A stretch of DNA of 64,000 nucleotides, taken from assembly GCA_015345905.1 (NCBI GenBank), contig JADDTR010000004.1, forward strand, positions 682,001 to 746,000, in the 5' to 3' direction. Of this stretch, positions 1 through 10,619 are shown piece by piece. Under the pieces are notes generated by a model. It saw only the letters and a program-made list of their open reading frames with translations. It ran no database searches and was not told the origin of the DNA. Source of the DNA: Aotearoamyces nothofagi. Its lineage: Eukaryota; Ascomycota; Leotiomycetes; Leotiales; Tympanidaceae. Each line of letters starts with the position of its first letter. The first letter of the stretch is position 1. Both the position numbers and the translations under genes were made by a program.

Positions 1-570
1 AACCCGCCACCCGTCTGAATGTCCATCACAATCCGCTTCGTTGCAAGCAATTCCCCCTTTATTACGGACTATCGGGATCGTATTTAAACCCTGTCGTCTC
101 AGCATCCCATCGCGCTCTGTTTCTAAGTAAAGCTCATCATCCGTATCGTGACCTGTATTCCACACCCTCTCAGCCACCTCCTGAAAATTTTCCAAGGCTC
201 TCGAGACTTTTCGCTTTTCATACTTCTATCCTTATCCGAAGATCTTAATGACACCAAGTTATACGCCCTGGAGTAACACGGGCACACGGGTTCCCGGTAG
301 GGCTTGGATATCCTAGTTTTGCCTCGTTGACCCCGTAGATGGTGCGCGTTCCTTGAGTTAGACGTCATAGCAATACAGGATCTTCCGAATGCGATATGGA
401 GATACTCCAGCTCTATTCTGTCATTATCTTGTCGACAGAATTATATAAGTTTTATCGTATATCTCTGCCCTCTATCCACTCCAATTTACATTACTGATAT
501 TTTCGCTTGTCTATTTATCCATTATATTCTTGTCACCTACACCAGCTACATACTTCCTACCGCAACCGAA
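1..570. other. Intergenic / 5' flank
   Basis: No gene is supported here. The short reading frames lack recognisable domains. The last 150 bases are pyrimidine-rich and run into the ATG at 571, so this is probably promoter and 5' leader of that gene. Confidence 0.5.
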
Positions 571-1224
571 ATGGCTTCTATGAATTCAAAGTCTGACACG
601 CTTCAGAATAAGGATCTTCCGACTCCTGAAGCTACACCGACGAAGAGAAAACTTTCGATTGAGAATGAGCAGCTAGGTAACAGACAGCACTATCAGCCAA
701 CGGAAGATGAAGAGCCCACCGATAAAGGCAATGAGCGAGGACAGGACAAAGAACTCAACTCCTCCTCCTCCGCGTCTCTCCAACACCCCCCAGCTCAGAC
801 CCAACCACACCAACGCTACCCCTATCGCTCTAATTTGACCTCATCAAACCGACAATGGCTGGCCGACGAGAACGAGCACGAACTCCCTACTGTTCAGCGC
901 CGACGGGAGCAAGAATCGGACCGGAATAGTCGGCAGAGCCGACAGGTGCAGCAGGAAAGTGGCAATGGAGGTGGGAAGGGAGATGGCAAGCAGCCGCTGC
1001 GACTACGGCTGGATCTGAATCTGGAAGTCGAGCTGGAGCTGAGGGCGAAGATTCATGGGGATTTGACGTTGGCTTTGCTGTTAGTTATCACTGCTTCTTT
1101 GCTTGTCTTTTGCTTGTTCCCGTCATTCCTCGTCTGCCCTCTACTCTACAAGCTCCATCACCACCCTTTTCCACATCTCACATCCCACACCTCCCATCTC
1201 CAACATAATCAAATCTCTGGGTAA
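571..1224 (+). CDS. Small fungal protein of unknown function with acidic/polar N-terminus and hydrophobic tail
   Basis: An intronless frame of 217 residues. Residues 1-140 are polar and of low complexity, rich in Ser, Gln, Glu and Arg, and probably disordered. A short alternating hydrophobic/charged segment follows at about residues 144-165 (LRLDLNLEVELELRAKIHG). I recognise it as a small conserved motif of many ascomycete hypothetical proteins, where the protein usually ends soon after. Here the frame continues into a strongly hydrophobic stretch at about 166-193 and a His-rich tail, which looks like a membrane anchor. The tail could instead be read-through past an unseen splice site, but no good donor lies near the end of the motif. 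No function is known to me. The next gene downstream, on the same strand, is 1.6 kb away. Confidence 0.6.
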   Translation: MASMNSKSDTLQNKDLPTPEATPTKRKLSIENEQLGNRQHYQPTEDEEPTDKGNERGQDKELNSSSSASLQHPPAQTQPHQRYPYRSNLTSSNRQWLADENEHELPTVQRRREQESDRNSRQSRQVQQESGNGGGKGDGKQPLRLRLDLNLEVELELRAKIHGDLTLALLLVITASLLVFCLFPSFLVCPLLYKLHHHPFPHLTSHTSHLQHNQISG

Positions 1225-2831
1225 TTCTTCATTCTACACGAACTGATTCTATCTAGCTCCTAAACTACGCATTCTTGAGATCTTACTTTCTGTTTTCCTT
1301 CGAAAGATGGTAAGATTGCTGATGTTGAGGGCGGTGGGTAGAGAGGGGCTGTGAGGGTTCAGATGCAAAAGGGGGGTTTGATGGGGGTTTAATGAGAAAG
1401 GGGGTTTAGGGGAGGAGGATAGAATGGAGGAAGATTCAGCGAGCGAAGTGGATTCGGAAAGTTGGTTTAGGTCTTGGATCTCGGGCTAGGACGGGGTCGG
1501 AGATGTGGATGTAATGAGATGGGATGGAATTGGATCAAGTGGAATTGGATCAAGTGGAATCAAACCAGCCTACAGTGCAACCCAAGCAAGAGATACATAT
1601 AACCATAAATAACGACCCCTGCATCGCCACTCTATTTTTTCCTGGACGGGGTATATTCAGATGCTGTTATATGTACTTGTACACCTTATACAGGTCTGTT
1701 GATGAATTGCTGCACGCGATATACGAAGAGATTGGCCATCTGCAAGTTTGACAGTGTGCAAGTGTGATTTCGGATGGGAGAGGTGCATCTCGGGATGTTG
1801 ATGTGTCGTCACGGAGGAGCGTTCCGGGTGGAGCATGTGATTGTTCACGTCGATGGCGATTGGCCGAGGCCGGGGAGGGCGGTGTGACCTGCACATGACA
1901 AGCCACAGCGGTGCCTTGATGCCTTAGGTTCGGAGGGGAAACATAGATGTTACACGGTGCATACACTATCACACTATCACAGCGCCATTGGCCTGGAATC
2001 TCAGGGTTTACGGTGCAATCCATCCGGTCCTATATCCAGCATCTTCGTATCCTCGCCTCCTCTTTTGATGCAGCAAGCACCTCGCCGCTCTATCTTCTCC
2101 AGCATTGTTCTTCGGTTATAGCATTCTAGCCATGCTGCAGGTCCTCAGCAGATCCATACCTAATTAGCCACGATGGAGGATGGCGGGTGGCGGTGGCATC
2201 ACCCGCGTGGTCCCCCGCGAAATGGGCTATAAGATGGGCGATATAGAGTATAAGATGAGCAAAATATACCGGTCCTTGCCGTCCTTACAGTCCTTGCGGT
2301 CTCTACACTCTCGCGGGTCCTGACTAGGTGCCTACATCATTTTCTCGTGTCTGTCCGTCTCCTTTCCCGGCTATGGATGGAGGAGCAGCTACATTTATCA
2401 CATTTGTACAGGATGCGGGCTTCGTATCTTGCTTCTTGCCATCCTGTACTAACTACTTCTGAGGTGAAGGTTCTTTGAGCGGACTGTGGCTGACGATGGT
2501 CTTGCGTCATATTATCAAGTACAGCTGCAACACTCCTCGTATCAGCACACGTTTGAATTCCTTGACGAGGAGATCAAATGTTTGAATGAAGAGACATCTT
2601 TCAGAAGAGATACCGCCACAATACATGGCAGATGCTGGCAGATAGGAATGAATACCACGTCCCGCAGCCGCAGCAAAGCTCTGCACACTTTTATCATTCT
2701 GTGACATCACATATTTGCATTTCAACTACTCCCTACTACTGATTGACTTGGGCTTTTGAATATCTCCTTCAATATTTTTGAAATTCTTGTTGACTTGAAG
2801 TCGAGGTTTGATAAAGACTTGAGTTTCCAAA
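1225..2831. other. Intergenic, 1.6 kb
   Basis: No gene is supported. A 16-base direct repeat (TGGAATTGGATCAAG core) lies near 1525-1555, and short GTCCTTGC-like repeats occur at about 2270-2305. Two short overlapping frames at 2486-2725 lie on opposite strands and show no domain. The final 100 bases are T-rich and probably lead into the ATG at 2832. Confidence 0.45.
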
Positions 2832-4094
2832 ATGGTGGATTCTCAGCAAACACCAAAGAACTTTTTCAAATTTCTCAATAAGACTCCCAAAGCGCCGTCA
2901 CTGGCGACAATTAAGACGTCGGCAATCTTTTCGAGTGTAACTGGTGCAGTAAATGGTGTTGGTAGCCCTGCAAAGCAAGTGTCTGAGGAAGTAAGACTAT
3001 ATCACTGATCAAAATATATTATTAAGGAAACTTAACTTTTAGTGATGCTCGGACTTAGATCTGCTATATGACCACTCTGTAGTTCTGCTAACACTTATAT
3101 CGAACAGAAACAAGGCACTCAAAAAATACCGACAACAGAGCAAAGCACTCCTAAAACAACACCGAAGAAGCCGACTACTGTTTCCATTGCTACTAAACAT
3201 CCCAAAAAGAAGGCTGCAAAGAAAAGGGCCACGGAACCTAGGCATGAGTATGAGCTTGGTAAAGAGGAAGAGGTCGATGCACGACGAGTTGATTCGGTCG
3301 GAGATGGGGATAAGGATCTTGAGGATAGCTGTCATCAGGGATATAGAGAGGAATACAGCAATGATCGGGAAAGAGGAGATGGACATGATAGAGAGATACA
3401 AAACGACAACACCGACAATATCATCGATCTCTCCTCTATCAACCCTATCAGATCCGACAACTCGAACCCTAGAACTCCAAACGCTAGCACGAACGGCATT
3501 CAGAACTCTACGAACCAAATTCATCCTACATCCAACAAGACACCCGAAACCCCCAGACTGTGTTCAAAAACCAACAACAACAACAACAACAAGCTGTCTC
3601 TCCAAAGCAGCACCATCTCCGAAATTCCCACCGACTTAACAGCTCTTGTAGGTAAAGCGGTTTCAGAGACGGGGGTGATTGTAGATGATGAGACAGGGAA
3701 GGCCTTGGGGATTGTTGCAGGGGATTTACCCAATATGGTTGGGCGGAGAGTAGAAAGAAGCGGAGAGGTTCTTGGGGTGGATGGGGATGTAGTAGGTTTT
3801 GTGAAGGAGAATTGGGTTGCTGAGAATGATGGGAATGGAAAGAGCAAGGAGGCTAGGAAGGAGGGAGGAATAAAAGTCGATCAGAAGTTCAAACCTCGAG
3901 ATGGGTCTCCAGATGAAGATGAAGATGTGGATGAGAAGCAGACAGATACAAAGGCAGAGACAGAGAAGGGGGGAAAGCCAAACGACGAGAAAGCGACGGA
4001 TGTTCATCTGAATATCCAGTCCACGCGAGAGGGGATCTCTATTACTATTCGTATACCGACTGGGTTTGTTGGCGGCGTGCATGTTGGGTCTTAG
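2832..4094 (+). CDS. DUF3659 / LEA-like domain protein
   Basis: Two exons, 2832-2990 and 3108-4094, give 381 residues. The intron has a GTAAGA donor, a GCTAAC branch-like site and a CAG acceptor, and the join keeps phase 0. The first exon is Lys/Ser-rich, and the middle is charged with an Asn-rich run. Residues about 230-275 carry the repeat style of fungal DUF3659/LEA-like proteins: LVGKAVSETGVIVDDETG, then GxxxGDLPNMVGRRV, then a second unit with a Gly-Asp turn. The C-terminus has the segment DVHLNIQSTREGISITIRIP, which I recall as conserved at the end of such proteins. Family members are often long, repetitive and associated with desiccation or stress, but no biochemical role is established. 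This one has only about two repeat units, so it is a short member. The start was chosen because it opens the longest frame that splices cleanly. Confidence 0.7.
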
Positions 4095-4643
4095 TTTTGG
4101 TGTTTGTTTGTTTGTTTGTTATTTCGCGCCAATCCTCACCTCCATCCTCACCAGCCTTCTTGTACGCACTCCACCGCCTCACCTCTGCTCACCCGTCTTG
4201 CCTGGGATGTGCTCATCCCCGGTGGCGCAGCTGTCGAGAGCGTCAACTCCTGGCGAGAAGGATTTAGGGGAGCCAGAACGGGCTCCAGGGCTGCCGTGAT
4301 GGGCCCCTGGTACCAAGATGGGCCCCCAGACTCACCATCCTGGTGTTGTGCATCAATGCTATTACAGAGGTGGAGTTGGAATTCTGTCTTGCAATGCACT
4401 CCTAATTCTACTCTCTACCGCGATTCTTGCCCTTAAGTTCTCTTCCCCCACCCGCTCTCCTTGCTGTTCATCCAGACCATTCCTCTCTGCCTTGAACCCT
4501 CTGCTTTTCATCATTGGAATTCCGACCTACCAAGCTAGTGATACGAAGAGCTTCTCACCTTCGATCTACAGCAAACCCTCCCTTTTTTATCTTGAAAGTT
4601 CTGGAATCTTTTGCTTGCAGTCGTGAGAAACTACTGCCCCAAG
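4095..4643. other. Intergenic; left edge of accessory island
   Basis: No gene is supported. A short TGTT run lies at 4101-4121. The overlapping frames at 4104-4626 occur in several phases with no recognisable domain. The stretch separates an ordinary gene from the broken recombinase and may contain the left boundary of an old insertion. Confidence 0.4.
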
Positions 4644-6120
4644 ATGGGCAAGAAAAAGACAGCAGCGGAGAAGGTGAAGGCGGCACGAGAGAATGGGGTT
4701 GACGATAACATGACTGGCATCGATGATTGCCATGTTCTCCGAGAGATCCTGCCATATACAGACGGTGTATATAAGATGCAGATGGAGTTATAGCAAGAGT
4801 AGGTTCTTCCTTATAAAGCTATCTCCAGTCTAGAGCTTGAGAACTATACTGACGCCTGTCTTGCTTCTTTGTAGATATGAGAAAGACTATCCCGGGGCGA
4901 CTCCGTGCAATTTACAGACTCTGAAGCACTTTGTCGAGCTCCTTGCAACAACAGCTGATGGTGTGCTGGAAGAGAAGCCAACTGTCGACACGATGCAAGG
5001 CTATACGCGGCGATTTACCTCAAAGTACAAGCGAGATACCTGTATTTGCATTCCTGAGCAAGTTAGAAAGTCGGTTACCAATGTAAGTATAGTATCCCGT
5101 GGCCACTACTGTCTAGTCAAGCACGAACGTTTTAATGCTAACGGACGAAAAGTATATCAAGACATCACTTAGGATAAAACTTGGCTTATCTACTGCTCAT
5201 CGACCTAAGCACTACCTAACCTTGAAGAAGTACAAGATCATAGCATCTGTAGTCTGGGACAAGGACTGGTATGAGTTCGATCATGAAGCGGCTCGGGTTG
5301 CGTTTAGTACTAAGCTGAACATGTTCTGCTTCTTGTCAGCCAGAGTGGAGGAGGTGGCTGAATCCTCTGCTAAAAAGGGGACGGACAAAGGGTTGCACTA
5401 CCGTGTAAGTATCTCCTCCTTGCCAACATCTTGAGAAGTGCGATAGTAAGGTCTGGTCGAGCTGACGGGTCTCGGCAGGATATGGTCATAGTCATTGGAT
5501 GGGGTCTAGACGGGCGGCCAGAGATCCAGACACAATGGAAGAGAGAGGCCGCCAAAGGGATGTATAACTCGCTAAAGAGGTGGGGTCTAAATTCTCCCCG
5601 CCCCCTTTTCCCTCGCTCTGTATTGCAAGACTGTTAGTTCCAGCTGACACTGAACAGACCAGAGCACCCAATGTTCGAGACGACGACCGGTCTACTGCTC
5701 ATCTTTAACCCGATCATATTCCTTCTCGCTATAGCGCTAGCCAGTAACGTGTTAAAGCATTACCAGACGGACGATGAAATTTTCGCTCTCGAGCCCCTAG
5801 TGTACAATGATCTCTTGGTTTTGGAATAGGACGATGAGATGCAAGATGTACCGGTTTTTCAGGCTACATCGTGCAACGGCCCAACCGGAAATATCCAAAA
5901 GGCTTGCACGTGCGCCAGACAGCTCTCGAGCGCTGCCTAGCGGGCCGGCTTTTTGAACTGCACCGTCCATGCTATCAGACGTGAAGCGCTCGTCAAAGCG
6001 AACGGTAAGCTCCCCCCCATCTCCCAGATTGCTTCCAGCTAACTTGTAGTGAGCGAACGGCTGAAACTTTGGAAAACAGAAGTTGGCAAGATTCAACACT
6101 TCACTGATCATCCCTTCGTA
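4644..6120 (+). pseudogene. DUF3435 tyrosine-recombinase-like gene, broken (Starship captain / Crypton-type relic)
   Basis: The translated pieces fall in the order expected for DUF3435 proteins. There is a basic N-terminus at 4644, then ATPCNLQTLKHFVELLA at about 4903, RFTSKYKRDTCICIPEQV at about 5014, GLSTAHRPKHYLTLKKYK at about 5189, ARVEEVAESSAKKGTDKG at about 5341, DMVIVIGWGLDGRPEI at about 5480, and NPIIFLLAIALASNVLKHY at about 5708. After a stop near 5827 the frame continues with GPTGNIQKACTCARQLSSAA and TVHAIRREALVKANG, ending near 6004. A last scrap around 6045-6120 resembles the following GERMKF-type region. Family introns seem kept at about 4790-4875, 5084-5153 and 5405-5479. DUF3435 genes are tyrosine recombinases that include the captains of Starship elements. 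This copy has in-frame stops and lacks a clear C-terminus, so I call it a relic. Whether it headed a Starship cannot be told from this window. Confidence 0.75.
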
Positions 6121-6328
6121 TATAGCACTCCTTGATACAGATATGTTAATAGACGTAGATAGGAGCCAAACCGCTCAGCATGGTTTTACTACAATAAACC
6201 CACTTCACATTATACACGAATGCAACGGCCGAAACCGAGTATTAGATAATCAATAAATAACATTCTGACAAAAACAGTGCACTCAATCAAAGAGGATATT
6301 GGCATAGTAAGAATAGTGGAAAAAATTT

Positions 6329-7300
6329 CTATATTACTGTCTCGGTCGATGCTTCTAAAAATGTGGTTGTATAGGGCTGCATCAAAAACTCGTCAAAAGC
6401 CAGCTTCTCAGCAACGGGCCTCTCCTCTGGCATCCAGCATAACATCCTACACAAGAACTGCACGAAAAGAGCCCGGTCCTCTCCGTAAAGCCATTGCTCA
6501 CGGGTTTCGAAAGATTGTTCAGGAATCGGAACAGAGCCTTTCCAATTTCCTATAGTGGCATCAGCAAATTATTTCCATATAGTGGCCTCCGTAGAGCAAT
6601 GCTATCTTGGCGGGTGTTTGAGGTAGATGAACGGGGCTTTTGGCACAGTACCTTGGTTATCCCAGTATTGGGAGCACTTATAACTCCGTTTGAGAAATTC
6701 GGGAGGTGGAGGCCCCAAAAGTGAAACCATTTCTGCAAGGTGCTGTTCATCTCCTAGTACTCGATTTTTCTTTGCGAAGAATAAATGGCTGCCTTCAAGA
6801 AGATCCCACATCTAGGATAGATTAGATAAAAATTAGCTCGGTTTCAGCTTGCTTATAGCCTAGCTATAGAGGGTAGCTGATTTTTGGCCTCGAAATGTTT
6901 TCGTGACTCTAGCCAAGTGGCATGACCTAACTTTTGTGGGGTATTCCGAAATACTCCCATCAGACAGGTTAAGCAACAATACACAGCTATGCGCCAGCAA
7001 AATCAACTCTTTTGTCATTGATTTGTACTCACCATTATACCAATCGCCCAAATATCCACTTTAGAATCCCAATCCATTCCCAAAATCAAGTAAATTGAAT
7101 CTTCTAACTAACTAATAATTACATAATTAATAAATTCTAGCTTTTAATATATATACAATTTATACTAAGTATATTACTATCTAAAATAAAGATACTTGTA
7201 GCCAGAGGTCCGATCGACCGCTTCGTAGACCGTACCATAAGCTCCCCGGCCTATTTTCTCACGAAGATGTTTTCTCACGAAGATGTTCAATATCCTGGAA
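6329..7300 (-). pseudogene. Protein kinase relic lacking the central catalytic region
   Basis: On the minus strand a glycine-rich loop, IGRGAYGTVYEAVDRTSGYK, sits at about 7255-7196. After about 115 bases of AT-rich sequence comes LGMDWDSKVDIWAIGIM (about 7080-7033), then a GTGAGT...TAG intron. Next is MWDLLEGSHLFFAKKNRVLG...HLAEMVSLLGPPPPEFLKRS (6811-6652), a second intron (GTACTG...TAG), and NWKGSVPIPEQSFE through MLCWMPEERPVAEKLAFDEF, ending at a stop at 6331-6329. The C-lobe resembles the SRPK-like kinases that are expanded in filamentous fungi. The ATP-binding Lys, the HRD catalytic loop and DFG are all absent. Just upstream, a perfect 16-bp tandem duplication (7254-7269 and 7270-7285) shifts the frame. 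The gene is therefore not an active kinase as it stands. The C-lobe splice sites are still clean, which suggests recent loss. Confidence 0.72.
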
Positions 7301-7481
7301 AATAGGACCTTTTGTTGTATTTAATCTGGTAATATGCCGCCCCGCCAGCCCCTTCTCTTTCTTACAAGACTCACAGGTACTGTGCTCGAAGTACACACGA
7401 CGGATAAAGCGCGCGGGGACGAAGGCAGCGGCTGAGCACCTTGGCTGATTGGCCAACCATCCTAGCCCGTTAGCAGTGCCG

Positions 7482-7557
7482 TAGATTTAGGCACCGAGCT
7501 TAGATTTAGGCACCGAGCTTAGATTCAGGCACCGAGCTTAGATTCAGGCACCGAGCT
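7482..7557. repeat. Tandem array, 4 x 19 bp
   Basis: Four back-to-back copies of TAGATTTAGGCACCGAGCT lie at 7482-7500, 7501-7519, 7520-7538 and 7539-7557. The last two copies share a T-to-C change at the seventh base. The array lies about 270 bases upstream of the AT-hook gene, in the probable promoter region. Confidence 0.9.
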
Positions 7558-7830
7558 CAAATTCATTGGCTGTGCGCTCTCCGTTTCTGTCAGTTCAGCG
7601 GGGGCGGGCACTAGTCCAGTGAGAGGCGCCCGAGGCAGCCACTAACCGGCGTCTGGACGCGAAAAGAATGGGCGTAACCTTAATCTACTCAGCAGGATTC
7701 GTGCGGTCGGCCAGAAAAAAAGCGTCCCTCTCTACAACCTCCCATCTTCGACCTCCCTTCCCCATCCTCAACATCTTCATCTCTAACGTTCCTCCAACTC
7801 AGCCCTCCCCTCGCTGGCATCGTCCAAGCC

Positions 7831-9453
7831 ATGGCTCCATTTTTCGACCGAGTCCAACTTCACGATGCCCTGCAAAACCAAGCCATCCCCGTCCTCGAGG
7901 CACTTGCTGCAAACGACAATCTGCACAGCCGATCGTTGAGACGCTTTGAGCGCGACGATCCTCCGCCCTACGCATCGTCGACTGAGTCGGAAGAGTTGAA
8001 CGATGACTTCGTTGCGCCGCCACCACCACGCGGCGAGCTACCAGAAGAGCTGAAAACCATCATGGAGCAACCGATCACCGACGATGAAATGAAGCATATT
8101 GCATACGAAATGGGATCTATCCTAGACCCCGTCGATTTCTATCACACAGAAGCGAAGAGAGAGGAAAGCCGGGTAGAAGAATACGGCTCGAACAAGATAT
8201 TTCGAGGAGTGGAGGGCGTTCGGCGATGTGGTGTCCTCGTTCGTCACAATGTCAAGCGCCGCTGGGAGAAACTCGGTATCTGGAATCCTGAGTGGGGGTT
8301 TGCCGGGCGCAACGTGCAGCCCAATGACAACGCCTATAGGTGGAAGTGGAGGTGGGAACAACAAACTGCGGATGGTTCCGAGTCTGCCGGCTACGCGAGG
8401 AATACACAGAGGGAGCAGCTAGTTGCACGCGTCCTACGCCTACGCCAGAATCTGCGCCGTGGTGAGAATGCCCCCGTGCTCCCACAGTCTTGCCTCGAAC
8501 AAGATGCGACTGCTTCCCAAGCCGAGTCATTCATCATCTCTAGGCCTTGGTTCATCTTTCGGATTGAATTAGCCGAAGAAAGGACGAGGTACGATCGCCT
8601 CTCTGTCGATGAACAAAGGTGCTATCCGTACTCAGCCCGGAAGCAAGTCATTAAGTGGTGGAAGGAGCGTGGAGACTGGAGGGAGGAGTTCGACAGGAAG
8701 AACTGGGTTACTTCCTGGAAATGGCGGCACGAGTCTCCCTCCCCAGAGCCCGAGGATCTCACACCCATCAACAACATGAAAGACAGTCCGCTGGACACTA
8801 TGGACATGGACTTCACTCCCTCCGAGATCGATGATCTAGAGACCATTGAGCTTCCGAGTTCCGAACAACCGAAGGGATTCTGGACTATAAGGCGGAAGGA
8901 CTCAGGCCTGCGGGCCCCCTTTCCTGGACAGCTTCTAGAACCTTTCCAACCACCCCCCCCGCCTCCCGGGTCTCTTCTCTACGCACCCCCAGGATCACTA
9001 CCTCCCAGGCGTTCTATCTTCGAGAAGACACCATCAGAAGAGGAGCATGATGAACAATTGTTAGAAGAGTTACCTCGACGCAGTGCCAGGATCGCAGACA
9101 TGAAACTCCCCACGGAGCCACTGCCTTCGCAGGCGGCGTCAAACAAGAAACCCAGGGGCAGAGCAGCACCAAAGGCTGCAGCGCCTGCCGCTCAGCCTAC
9201 CACGCAGGAGACTCAGCGCAGGAAGACAAGGCCCGTCCCAGCGTGTCCCCCACTAAAGATCGAGACGGAGACTCGACCCAAGCGAGGACGGGGACGCCCA
9301 AGAAAGGAGAATGGGCAAAGCACGCGTTCTGCCGTGACGAAGAAAAAAGCAGCGAGGACACCCGCTCTAGCCGGGCCCGGGAGAGGAGGGGCTGCGGCAA
9401 CGGGCACGCCAGCGGTGCCTCGGCGACGGGGGAGACCGAGGAAGAATGAATGA
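7831..9453 (+). CDS. AT-hook protein with duplicated Trp-rich module, unknown function
   Basis: An intronless frame of 540 residues. The N-terminal part has acidic and Pro-rich segments. Two related Trp-rich modules follow. The first runs from about residue 106 to 178, with RRWEKLGIWNPEWG at 143-156 and WKWRWE at 171-176. The second runs from about 232 to 303, with KWWKERGDW at 275-283 and WKWRHE at 296-301. A Pro-rich linker (about 370-395) and a basic tail come next. The tail has two AT-hook cores, RGRGRPRK at about 485-492 and RRRGRPRK at about 531-538, close to the C-terminus. AT-hooks bind the minor groove of AT-rich DNA, so a nuclear chromatin role is likely, but the Trp-rich module is not one I recognise. 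The gene sits in the accessory island between a kinase relic and an AT-rich decayed block, yet its frame is intact. Confidence 0.7.
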   Translation: MAPFFDRVQLHDALQNQAIPVLEALAANDNLHSRSLRRFERDDPPPYASSTESEELNDDFVAPPPPRGELPEELKTIMEQPITDDEMKHIAYEMGSILDPVDFYHTEAKREESRVEEYGSNKIFRGVEGVRRCGVLVRHNVKRRWEKLGIWNPEWGFAGRNVQPNDNAYRWKWRWEQQTADGSESAGYARNTQREQLVARVLRLRQNLRRGENAPVLPQSCLEQDATASQAESFIISRPWFIFRIELAEERTRYDRLSVDEQRCYPYSARKQVIKWWKERGDWREEFDRKNWVTSWKWRHESPSPEPEDLTPINNMKDSPLDTMDMDFTPSEIDDLETIELPSSEQPKGFWTIRRKDSGLRAPFPGQLLEPFQPPPPPPGSLLYAPPGSLPPRRSIFEKTPSEEEHDEQLLEELPRRSARIADMKLPTEPLPSQAASNKKPRGRAAPKAAAPAAQPTTQETQRRKTRPVPACPPLKIETETRPKRGRGRPRKENGQSTRSAVTKKKAARTPALAGPGRGGAAATGTPAVPRRRGRPRKNE

Positions 9454-9462
9454 TATGAATGG

Positions 9463-10274
9463 ATGAAGGATTACTTAGGTACATCTCGCGCTGGAGACCA
9501 GGGCTATGATTATGGCTCATATTATCAAGATGGAGAGCCGGTGACAGAGGGTGACGCCAAAGAAGCCGCCGAGAAGTTGAGGGACAAGCTGCACGGGAAG
9601 TGGTCAGAAATCATCGATTTCCTGGCGCTTCAAGTGTACCAGAGACTGCCGAATCCAGTTACGACTATGAAGACGGAGAGGACCCAACCAATCAATTACT
9701 CGCGGAGTACCAGTATAACTCGTCTTTGCAAGTTCCCGCGGACAATACATACACTCTGCCACCAGCAAGTTCCTCTCTGCAAATTCCCACTGTCCAGATC
9801 CCCGCTGAGGACAGTGTGTATGCTCCCACGACTTCCACTGCAAAGGCAAACAATGGATACACAACTCCGCCCCAATCGTCGAAAGATGCATCGCTTCCAC
9901 TTGAGTCGAGTGAAGATATTGATCAGTCTAATGGACGTGTCGTAGGAGGACTCGCCGGACCCGAAAGCCAGTTGTTATTGTCGATGTGCAAAAGACCTGC
10001 AGAAAACATTAGGGTGAAAGCTCTTTGCATGCCGTTCACGGTTGGAGAAATTTGCCACCTTCCAATTCCTGATACTCTACATCTTTCGTCCTGCATCTTC
10101 CCGCCACGTCTCAACACTGTCGCCGTCTTCCATTTGCATTCTCAGCGCCTGCAATCTCTCTTTGACCCTGTCGACCTCATCATGATACTCCCTCTTCGTC
10201 AATTATCTGTTCCCTGTTGGCACGGTTGTCGGCTTGTACACCCTCAAAGTCGCCCAAAAGGGTCGAGCATCTAG
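9463..10274 (+). pseudogene. Coding-like relic fragments after the AT-hook gene
   Basis: Two adjoining stretches look protein-coding but lie in different phases. Positions 9463-9624 read as a Gly/Tyr/Asp-rich segment, then GDAKEAAEKLRDKLHGKWSE. From about 9625 to 9950 another phase reads as a Ser/Pro/Tyr-rich segment with the repeated pattern LQVPADNTYTLPPASSSLQIP. On the opposite strand, near 10110-10230, a Lys/Arg/Glu-rich coiled-coil-like scrap appears in two phases (DEVDRVKERLQALRMQMEDG). I do not recognise a family. A missed intron could join the first two pieces. Otherwise these are decayed remains at the edge of the AT-rich block. Confidence 0.35.
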
Positions 10275-10619
10275 AAGCTGTAGTTTGATACTGGTATATA
10301 TTATAGGGCAGATAAGACATTCTTCCTATAGTAGGTTGTCGTTTCTGGTAACGAAGAACACTCCTGTATACCGTTTCTGTTGGGGACCATCCAGTTTCAC
10401 GACTTACAGAGAAAGTTGTAGAGTGCAGATCATTTCAATCCAAGATACTAGAATATTCAGTTTCAATTGCTGTATTCTCACTTCAGCTCCAATGTTCAAA
10501 GTTTCACGCTCGATCAATACAGAAGTCTGTAAAATCAATGCAAACTCTCAAACAATACAAAACTACCACTACTTTCCCTTCCACTTCCCTTCCTTCAAAC
10601 TTTATATAAATACAACTTT

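Noticed and set aside
123-368. Minus-strand frame of 81 codons
   Set aside because: No domain, no neighbouring exon with matching phase, and it lies in the likely promoter of the gene at 571.
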